Below are positions 1 through 5,483 of a stretch of DNA of 51,833 nucleotides, in pieces. The notes under the pieces are model-generated. The model did no database searches and had not been told where the DNA came from. It saw nothing but the letters and a program-made list of their open reading frames with translations. The position numbers and the translations under genes were made by a program. Position 1 is the stretch's first letter, and each line of letters opens with the position of its first letter. This DNA is from Chitinophagaceae bacterium (GTDB lineage: Bacteria; Bacteroidota; Bacteroidia; Chitinophagales; Chitinophagaceae). The stretch lies in assembly GCA_947372235.1 (NCBI GenBank), contig CANBSW010000008.1, positions 1-51,833 of the forward strand, given 5' to 3'.

Positions 1-2
1 CA

Positions 3-362
3 TTAACTGCAGAAGAAAAACAAAAAATACATATTATCACAGATGATTTTTTTGAGATAGAAGGGAAATACGACCTGATCATCGAGCAAACTTTTTTCTG
101 CGCCATCGATCCTTCATTGCGACATCAATATATAGTCAAAACAGCTTCCTTACTTTCTGAAAAAGGAAAACTGACCGGATTATTATTTAACCGAAATTTC
201 GAGAATAGCCCACCATTTGGCGGTGATGAAAATGAATACAGGCAACTTTTTTCCATGCTTTTCCGTATCAAATGTTTGGATGCCTGTTACAATTCTATTC
301 CGGCGAGAGCAGGCAATGAATTGTTTCTGATAGCAGAAAAACTAAATACCGAAACGCAGTAA
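3..362 (+). CDS. TPMT-family SAM methyltransferase, C-terminal part
   Basis: The reading frame is open from the left edge of the window, so the N-terminus with the SAM-binding glycine loop lies outside. What remains (119 residues) has the C-terminal half of a thiopurine S-methyltransferase-like class I methyltransferase: a YDLIIEQTFFCAIDPSLR strand-helix, then SEKGKLTGLLF, a PPFGGDENEY loop and the ending NSIPARAGNELFLIAEK. This order is characteristic of the bacterial TPMT/UbiE-like group that methylates thiols, halides or chalcogens; the substrate cannot be told. The downstream Rieske gene starts 30 bases after the stop and may be cotranscribed. Confidence 0.8.
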   Translation, partial: LTAEEKQKIHIITDDFFEIEGKYDLIIEQTFFCAIDPSLRHQYIVKTASLLSEKGKLTGLLFNRNFENSPPFGGDENEYRQLFSMLFRIKCLDACYNSIPARAGNELFLIAEKLNTETQ

Positions 363-392
363 GTAAATCTATAAACCACAAAATTAAGTACG

Positions 393-809
393 ATGGAAAG
401 AAGAGCATTTTTAGGAAGCCTTGGAGCTCCAATTTTAGCTGCCTGCACCGTTTGTATGGCTGCCTGCAGCAAAAGTTCTGGCAGTTCTTCAGCAACACCT
501 GTTTCAGCGGATTTTACTATTGATCTTGGAACCAATCTGTTAACCGTAGGTTCTACAATAGTACAAAGTGGTGTGATTGTGGTAAGATTGGCAGCCGGTA
601 ATTTGCCTGCATCATTTACAGCTGTTGCAGTTGCCTGCACACATGAAGGAACATCTATCAATTACAATGCTGCGGGAAATAAATTTATCTGCCCTAACCA
701 TGGTTCTACGTTCAGTACCAATGGAACAGTAACTCTTGGGCCGGCAGGTTCTTCACTCAAGCAATTCAATATCACTATTAATGGGGCTTCAATGAGGGTT
801 AATGGATAG
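393..809 (+). CDS. Small secreted Rieske [2Fe-2S] lipoprotein
   Basis: A 138-residue protein with the two Rieske cluster-binding boxes: C82-x-H84 (CTHEG) and C100-x2-H103 (CPNHGSTF). The N-terminus has two arginines and a hydrophobic stretch ending in two possible lipoprotein cysteines, LAAC at 18 and MAAC at 25, followed by a Ser/Gly/Ala-rich linker. It is therefore probably exported and anchored as a lipoprotein with the Rieske domain (residues about 40-138) in the periplasm or on the surface. It is much smaller than a cytochrome bc1 Rieske subunit, has no oxygenase catalytic domain, and has no electron-transfer partner next to it, so its redox partner is unknown. The ERRAFL start also resembles a Tat-type leader. 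Confidence 0.85.
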   Translation: MERRAFLGSLGAPILAACTVCMAACSKSSGSSSATPVSADFTIDLGTNLLTVGSTIVQSGVIVVRLAAGNLPASFTAVAVACTHEGTSINYNAAGNKFICPNHGSTFSTNGTVTLGPAGSSLKQFNITINGASMRVNG

Positions 810-930
810 TTAACTCTGCATCTCCCCAACTCTGTAGTTGGAAAAACTAAATCACTCGGGAGTTCTCTTTTTCATAAACACATCCAACCGGCGAGAAGCA
901 GCGTTTTCGCAGAGAAATACAATAATGCAT

Positions 931-2013
931 TTAGATCATTGGCTCCTGCTGACTCAAACAATGAAAACTACCCAGCCCCCAGATAATATCTGTTGAATCA
1001 ATCCCCACTACTTCCCTATCCTTAAAACAATCGGCAATAATGGTTAACGCTTTATCATCCTTATCCGATTGAAAAATGGGAACAATTACATGTTTATTGC
1101 TGATATAAAAATTGGCATAAGAACATGGCAAACGCTGGTCTTCATATATCAGCTCATCAGGCATGGGCAGTTCAACAATATTGAGTTGTTTACCATTTAA
1201 TAAACGCATTTCTTTTAATTGCTGCAGATTGCTTTGCAGCAACACATAGTTTTCATCGTTTTTATTTTCTTCCACAACGGTGATCACAGTATCCTCATTT
1301 ATAAAACGAACCGTATCATCAATATGCCCGTCGGTATCATCACCTACAATGCCTTCATCTACCCATAACACTTGCTCAACACCATAATAATCGTATAAAT
1401 ACTTTTCTATCTGCCCCTGGTTTAAATGCGGGTTACGGTTTTCGTTTAACAAACAGGCCGTAGATGTGATCAATGTTCCCTTTCCATTAAATTCAACAGA
1501 ACCGCCTTCCATTACAATACCGGGATTGTAAACAGGTAAATTAAAATGTTTGCCAATCAATGTTGGCACCACATCATCCAGATCATATGGTGGATATTTA
1601 TTGCCCCATGCATTATAATTCCAGTCTACAATTACTTTTTTCTGATCTGTATTCGGATTGATCAAAAACGCCGGGCCATGGTCCCTGCACCATGCATCAT
1701 TTGTTGGATGAAAAAAGAATTGCACCTGCTCCATATTCACACCGGCCTGCTGCAAATGATGTACAGCAAAAAATTTCATTGCTTCATTCGCAACATTGAT
1801 TCTCACTAATTCACTTTCTGCCAGATACTTTACAAACAAACTATAATTCGGAAAAATTGAATCAATCTTTCCCGGCCAGCTTGCTTCTTTATGCGGCCAG
1901 CTTAGCCAGGTGGCTTCGTGCTTTGCAAATTCTGCGGGAAAATAATATCCTTGTTGCTTAGGAGTCGGAAAGTCGGAAGGTCCGGAAGTCGGGAAGTTTT
2001 TAGTTGATTCCAA
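931..2013 (-). CDS. aguA: Agmatine deiminase (start codon uncertain)
   Basis: Porphyromonas-type peptidylarginine deiminase family, agmatine deiminase branch: agmatine to N-carbamoylputrescine plus ammonia. Visible family marks are GYYFPAEF...HEATWLSWPH near the N-terminus, WCRDHGPAF, EGGSVEFNGKGT, GDDTDGHIDD and the catalytic cysteine in GLGSFHC (C352 of 360). AguB lies upstream on the same strand, so the pathway from agmatine to putrescine is complete here. The start is odd: there is no in-frame ATG or GTG between the upstream in-frame stop (2041-2043) and the conserved region. TTG at 2013, 11 bases after the stop of the four-helix gene, is the likeliest start and suggests coupled re-initiation. 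Residues about 6-17 are encoded by an octamer repeat array. Confidence 0.9.
   Translation of the reverse strand: MESTKNFPTSGPSDFPTPKQQGYYFPAEFAKHEATWLSWPHKEASWPGKIDSIFPNYSLFVKYLAESELVRINVANEAMKFFAVHHLQQAGVNMEQVQFFFHPTNDAWCRDHGPAFLINPNTDQKKVIVDWNYNAWGNKYPPYDLDDVVPTLIGKHFNLPVYNPGIVMEGGSVEFNGKGTLITSTACLLNENRNPHLNQGQIEKYLYDYYGVEQVLWVDEGIVGDDTDGHIDDTVRFINEDTVITVVEENKNDENYVLLQSNLQQLKEMRLLNGKQLNIVELPMPDELIYEDQRLPCSYANFYISNKHVIVPIFQSDKDDKALTIIADCFKDREVVGIDSTDIIWGLGSFHCLSQQEPMI
1964..1997 (+). repeat. Octamer repeat array, left arm of a 473-bp inverted pair
   Basis: Four contiguous 8-base units starting at 1964, 1972, 1980 and 1988, consensus GTCsGgAa, followed by GT. The array lies inside the 5' end of the aguA reading frame. 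A matching array in inverted orientation is at 2406-2437. The four-helix-bundle gene lies between them. Confidence 0.85.
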
Positions 2014-2024
2014 TGATTTTATTT

Positions 2025-2377
2025 TTATTTCAATGATTTTCTAAGCGCATTTATCATAACAAGTATTTCTTCACATCGTTGATAAATATCCATATAGTCT
2101 TTTTCTGAAATGATATTTCTTCTTCGGGCAATATGAATACAGCCAACCACTTCAACATTGGATCGTAAAGCTATTCCTAAAAATCGGCCAAACTCAGGAT
2201 TTGATTGCCCCGTTGAGCCCTCTGCGATATTAAGTGAGATTGAGTCAGCAGCAAGTTTTATCTGCGATGTTAACTCATACAATTCTTCTTTTGAAAAACT
2301 TTTTGAAACTATATTAACAATTTCTGAAAGATCCAAGGCCTTTTGCCAAACCAACAATTTTTCAAATTTGAAAGACA
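2025..2377 (-). CDS. Four-helix-bundle protein (23S rRNA intervening-sequence/Avd-like)
   Basis: 117 residues. MSFKFEKLLVWQKALDL, then a helix pair with ELTSQIKLAADSISLNIAEG, GRFLGIALRSNVEVVGCI and a closing helix with EILVMINALRKSL are the marks of the four-helix-bundle family (TIGR02436) first found as the protein of 23S rRNA intervening sequences and related to the Avd accessory proteins of diversity-generating retroelements. Members are basic, pentameric in known structures, and bind nucleic acid; cellular function is unknown. I start at the ATG at 2377 rather than the TTG two codons earlier because family members begin at this point. The gene sits between aguB and aguA, which would otherwise be adjacent, and inverted octamer arrays bound it on both sides. 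Confidence 0.9.
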
Positions 2378-2405
2378 TAATCAAATTATTAATACCGACA
2401 CAATC

Positions 2406-2437
2406 TTACTTACTTTCCGACTTTCGGTCTTCCGGAC
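2406..2437 (-). repeat. Octamer repeat array, right arm of the inverted pair
   Basis: On the minus strand, four 8-base units in exact register (2437-2430, 2429-2422, 2421-2414, 2413-2406): GTCCGGAA, two close variants, then the more diverged GTAAGTAA. The G of the aguB stop codon TAG is the first base of the array. It is the inverted counterpart of 1964-1997. Confidence 0.85.
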
Positions 2438-3315
2438 TAATTGCCTTCGTCAATAAAACGTTTAGTAATAGGTTGATAAGAATCAATCCTGCGATCTCTT
2501 AAGAAAGGCCAGTGAGTCCGATAGCTATCAGTTTTTGCAGTATCGATATCAACAACAGTTACTTCCTCTTCTTCATGCGAAGCTTTATATAACAAGGTTC
2601 CAAAAGGATTACTCACAAAAGAACCTCCCCAGAATTTCATGGCACCATTCTGTTCAAAACCAACCCTGTTCACACTTACCACATGTACTCCGTTGGCAAC
2701 TGCATGACTTCTCTGTATAGTTTGCCATGCATTGTATTGTTCTGTATTGGTTGCTTCATCCTGCGATGTGGCCCAGCCAATTGCTGTTGGATAAAATAGA
2801 ATCTCCGCACCCATCAATGTTGTAATTCTCGCAGCTTCCGGATACCATTGATCCCAACAGATCAACACACCAAATGTGGCAAATTTTGTTTTGAATATTT
2901 TATAACCGAGATCACCAGGCGTAAAATAAAATTTTTCATAAAAAGCCGGATCGTCAGGAATATGCATTTTACGGTATTTGCCAAGATAAGAACCGTCTGC
3001 ATCCAATACTGCTGTTGTATTATGGTAAATACCCTGTGTTCTTTTTTCAAACAAAGAAGCAATGATTACTACATTTAGTTCTTTCGCCAATGCACCCAAT
3101 AAATCTGTTGTTACACCAGGTATCGCTTCTGCCAGTTTAAAATTATCATAATCCTCCACATCACAGAAATACAAAGAAGTAAACAATTCCTGCAAACAAA
3201 CGATCTGCGCGCCTTTGGCAGCCGCTTCCCTTACTTTTATTACTGCTTTTGTAAGGTTCTCATCCTTACTGGCCGTACAACTCATTTGAACCAATCCTAT
3301 TTTTACAACTGACAT
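2437..3315 (-). CDS. aguB: N-carbamoylputrescine amidase
   Basis: Nitrilase-superfamily carbon-nitrogen hydrolase, 292 residues, that splits N-carbamoylputrescine into putrescine, carbon dioxide and ammonia in the cytoplasm. The catalytic triad is visible: Glu43 (VCLQELF), Lys116 (YRKMHIPDDP) and Cys153 (LICWDQWYPE). The IPDDP...YEKFYFTPGD and HWPFLRDRRIDSY stretches are those of the AguB branch. Start ATG at 3315. It follows bshB1 by 73 bases on the same strand and precedes the four-helix gene and aguA. The stop codon is the edge of an octamer repeat array, so the downstream boundary was evidently remodelled. Confidence 0.95.
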   Translation of the reverse strand: MSVVKIGLVQMSCTASKDENLTKAVIKVREAAAKGAQIVCLQELFTSLYFCDVEDYDNFKLAEAIPGVTTDLLGALAKELNVVIIASLFEKRTQGIYHNTTAVLDADGSYLGKYRKMHIPDDPAFYEKFYFTPGDLGYKIFKTKFATFGVLICWDQWYPEAARITTLMGAEILFYPTAIGWATSQDEATNTEQYNAWQTIQRSHAVANGVHVVSVNRVGFEQNGAMKFWGGSFVSNPFGTLLYKASHEEEEVTVVDIDTAKTDSYRTHWPFLRDRRIDSYQPITKRFIDEGN

Positions 3316-3322
3316 GGGATGT

Positions 3323-3381
3323 GTTTATTGGTTTATTTGTTTACTGGTTTACTGGTATTCCCAATTATTAATTTCTAATTC
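3323..3381 (-). repeat. Single-arm octamer and heptamer arrays between bshB1 and aguB
   Basis: On the plus strand, 3323-3354 is four exact 8-base units with consensus GTTTAyTG. Directly after a short spacer, 3361-3381 holds three 7-base units that on the minus strand read GAATTAG, AAATTAA, TAATTGG. No inverted partner is seen here. The heptamers resemble the array between infC and rpmI (34033-34121). Confidence 0.75.
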
Positions 3382-3388
3382 TTAAATA

Positions 3389-4117
3389 CTAGGTTCTTTG
3401 TTGTATGAACGCATCAAAACTCTTCACTCCTATTGTTTTCTCTGTATAATATCCTTCTGCATACGCTACACCAATTCTTTTTCCTAGCATCAACGCCCTT
3501 GCCTTTACGGTTTCTAAAAATTGATTGGAAGAAATATACGTTTGCGGCTCATTCAGATCCGGGTTATAAAATTGTGTAGAATACGCCAGTACCGATTCCA
3601 TTTTTTTTTCAAAGTAAGGAGTGATATCAACCACAAAAGAAGGTTCTATAAACCGATCCTGTATATAATGAAATACATAAGATGGTTTCCAGATCTCCTG
3701 TATTTTACCGTCTGACTTTGTTTCAATTTTTCGTAAGCCCGATAGAAATGCAGCATCGGCAACTAATTTGGCGCTTCTGCCATGATCGGGATGCCTGTCT
3801 TCAAAAGCATTCGCCAGAATAATTTCCGGTTGATATTTTCGGATCATTTCTATCACTTTACGCTGATGCGTTTCATCATTCTGAAAAAATCCGTCCGCCA
3901 TACCAATATTCTCACGAATAGCCACGCCCAATATCTCAGCGGCTTTCGCAGCTTCTGCTTTACGGGTTTCAATGGTACCTCTTGTTCCCAATTCGCCACG
4001 GGTAAGGTCTACAATACCCACTTTCTTGCCTTCAGCCATTGCTGCCATCAAGGTACCTGAACAACCCAATTCAACATCATCCGGATGAACCCCAAAAGCG
4101 AGTATATCTAATTTCAT
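3389..4117 (-). CDS. bshB1: Bacillithiol biosynthesis deacetylase BshB1
   Basis: PIG-L/LmbE-family zinc deacetylase, 242 residues, that removes acetate from GlcNAc-malate to give GlcN-malate, the second step of bacillithiol synthesis. Zinc and catalytic residues are visible in HPDD (11-14) and in HPDH (109-112), and the stretch RGELGTRGT with the MADGFFQND loop is typical of BshB1 rather than of mycothiol deacetylases. Start ATG at 4117. A bacilliredoxin encoded at 10351-10767 in this same window supports a working bacillithiol system. bshA and bshC are not in the window. Confidence 0.93.
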   Translation of the reverse strand: MKLDILAFGVHPDDVELGCSGTLMAAMAEGKKVGIVDLTRGELGTRGTIETRKAEAAKAAEILGVAIRENIGMADGFFQNDETHQRKVIEMIRKYQPEIILANAFEDRHPDHGRSAKLVADAAFLSGLRKIETKSDGKIQEIWKPSYVFHYIQDRFIEPSFVVDITPYFEKKMESVLAYSTQFYNPDLNEPQTYISSNQFLETVKARALMLGKRIGVAYAEGYYTEKTIGVKSFDAFIQQRT

Positions 4118-4212
4118 GTTACTGATTTATCGTTTGCAAAGGTAATGTTTGCTTTGTTTCGGGAAGCAGTGCGGCGTACTTGTATTTCCATTAATCAGCA
4201 CGCACTTCTTCT

Positions 4213-4243
4213 CAAAAAAAAAGCCCGACGGAAACCCGTCAGA
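4213..4243 (-). terminator. Rho-independent terminator after rpmE2
   Basis: On the minus strand a 7-bp stem (CTGACGG, loop GTTT, CCGTCGG with one G-T pair) runs into a tract of nine T. It lies 26 bases after the rpmE2 stop. Confidence 0.85.
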
Positions 4244-4268
4244 CTCTTTATTATTTGGAAGAAAGTGA

Positions 4269-4520
4269 TTAAGCTTTCTTTGCGTAACGTTTTTTGAATT
4301 TATCGATACGGCCTGCAGTATCAACCAACATATTCTTACCGGTATAAAAAGGGTGAGAAGTATTGGATATCTCCAATTTTACCAATGGATACTCATTACC
4401 ATCTTCCCATTGAATGGTTTCTTTGGTATTGGTTGTTGAACGGCTAAGGAATGTGTCTCCATTACTCATATCCTTAAATACTACAAAACGATAACTTTCC
4501 GGATGGATACCTGCTTTCAT
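4269..4520 (-). CDS. rpmE2: Ribosomal protein bL31, type B (zinc-free form)
   Basis: 83 residues starting [17 protein letters not shown], with [30 protein letters not shown] and the basic C-terminus KFKKRYAKK. There are no CxxC zinc ligands, so this is the type B paralogue that many bacteria use without zinc. It is a single-gene unit with its own promoter (4575-4605), a leader hairpin (4539-4556) and a strong terminator. Length is normal for the family. Confidence 0.96.
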   Translation of the reverse strand: MKAGIHPESYRFVVFKDMSNGDTFLSRSTTNTKETIQWEDGNEYPLVKLEISNTSHPFYTGKNMLVDTAGRIDKFKKRYAKKA

Positions 4521-4538
4521 GATTTTTTAATTTAGGTG

Positions 4539-4556
4539 GTACGGATTTGGCCGTAC
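4539..4556 (-). promoter_or_regulatory. Leader hairpin of rpmE2
   Basis: An 18-base hairpin in the 5' leader, arms GTACGG and CCGTAC (6 bp, perfect) with a 6-base loop, ending 18 bases before the ATG. It could be an autoregulatory site for bL31; this is inference. A hairpin of the same size and with the same GTAC ends lies in the rpmI leader (33943-33960). Confidence 0.45.
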
Positions 4557-4574
4557 GATTATTTAAATGGACTG

Positions 4575-4605
4575 CAAAATTAAGGCTCAACCGCCTATAA
4601 ACCAA
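4575..4605 (-). promoter_or_regulatory. Bacteroidota-type promoter of rpmE2
   Basis: Minus-strand TTG (4605-4603), 20-base spacer, TAATTTTG (4582-4575), matching the Bacteroidota TTTG/TAnnTTTG pattern. It predicts a leader of about 48 bases. Confidence 0.7.
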
Positions 4606-4654
4606 ATGAAATTCAAGGGTTTTTAAGGCAATTTTGGCCCGTTTCGGCTATTTT

Positions 4655-5146
4655 CTAGCTTTTCATGTTCACAAACTGTAGCGGAATGCCAAAATTGTCT
4701 ACCCTGCATTTCGCAATCACTTCCTGCAGGTCATCCAATTTTTTGCCGGTTACCCTGATAATATCATCCATAATAGCTACCTGAACCTTAAATCCGGCTT
4801 CCTTAATCATCTTTACGATTTTTTTAGCATCATCCTGTTTCAGGCCATTACGTACCGCTATCTCTTTTTTTACAATTTTACCACTTGGGTATGCATCTTT
4901 ACTAAAATCCAGGGCACCGGCATCAATTCCTTGCTTCATGGTCCGGCTGATCAGCACATCTATCAACTGTTTCATTTTCATATCACTTTCCACTTCCAGA
5001 AGGATCTTGAACTCCTTCTTGTTCAACTCCACAGAAACCGGCGAACCCCGGAAATCAAAACGGGTACTGATCTCTTTTTTTACGGTATTGATGGCATTGT
5101 CCAATACCTGGATGTCTACTTCGCTGGCAATATCAAATGATGGCAT
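4655..5146 (-). CDS. yajQ: YajQ-family nucleotide-binding protein
   Basis: 163 residues from the ATG at 5146. I reject an upstream TTG at 5194 because the family begins MPSFDIASEVD, and the promoter -7 element lies between the two. Two ferredoxin-like halves are visible: ISTRFDFRGS and ALDFSKDAYPSGKIVKKEI, then VKMIKEAGFKVQVAIMDD and VTGKKLDDLQEVI. YajQ proteins bind cyclic di-GMP or RNA and act in regulation in several bacteria; which ligand applies here is unknown. It is a single-gene unit with its own promoter. Confidence 0.93.
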   Translation of the reverse strand: MPSFDIASEVDIQVLDNAINTVKKEISTRFDFRGSPVSVELNKKEFKILLEVESDMKMKQLIDVLISRTMKQGIDAGALDFSKDAYPSGKIVKKEIAVRNGLKQDDAKKIVKMIKEAGFKVQVAIMDDIIRVTGKKLDDLQEVIAKCRVDNFGIPLQFVNMKS

Positions 5147-5162
5147 ACAAATGGGGTTTTGA

Positions 5163-5194
5163 CAAAGGTAAATCGAATTATGAATATCGAGCAA
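5163..5194 (-). promoter_or_regulatory. Promoter of yajQ
   Basis: TACCTTTG on the minus strand (5170-5163), with TTG 21 bases upstream (5194-5192). The upstream element lies inside the inverted heptamer repeat at 5183-5272, so the repeat may supply part of the promoter. Confidence 0.6.
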
Positions 5195-5272
5195 GGAATG
5201 ATGAATGATGAAGTAATTGTGAATATCGGGTCATAGTTCTAATCACGATTTCATCATTCCTTGCTCGATATT
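5183..5272. repeat. Inverted heptamer repeat, 23-bp perfect arms
   Basis: Arms 5183-5205 and 5250-5272 are perfect reverse complements (23 bp) around a 44-base centre. Each arm reads inward as 7-base units beginning AATATCG, AGCAAGG, AATGATG. It fills most of the stretch between the yajQ promoter and the terminator of the outer membrane protein gene; nothing else is seen in the 337-base gap from 5147 to 5483. Confidence 0.9.
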
Positions 5273-5297
5273 AGATATTCCCTCCGTCTTGGCACCA

Positions 5298-5325
5298 AAG
5301 AAAAAGCCCCGATAGAAATCGGGGC
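5298..5325 (-). terminator. Rho-independent terminator
   Basis: Minus-strand hairpin GCCCCGAT, loop TTCT, ATCGGGGC (8 bp, perfect) followed by TTTTTCTTT. It is 158 bases after the stop of the outer membrane barrel gene and ends that transcript. Confidence 0.9.
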
Positions 5326-5483
5326 CGCTTCTATATAATGCACATGAGAAAAAAACATTGTTGCTCTTCCAAAGTTGCTTCTCTCTATTCATTTAGTAAA
5401 GAAGATTTGTATGAATGGCGTTAACGAAATGTTAGTATCAGCAACCTGTAACAAAAGCTACAGGCTGCTGCCGGTTTTCTATA

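Noticed and set aside
287..661. 124-codon minus-strand frame
   Set aside because: Antisense to the methyltransferase end and the Rieske gene, whose motifs are clear; no family features.
826..841. Hairpin CCAACT-CTGT-AGTTGG after the Rieske gene
   Set aside because: No T-tract follows on either strand, so it is not supported as a terminator.
2011..2040. Direct repeat CAATGATTTT (2011-2020 and 2031-2040) as a target-site duplication of the four-helix cassette
   Set aside because: Both copies lie on the same side, inside the inverted arrays; a duplication would flank the block. No such flanking pair was found.
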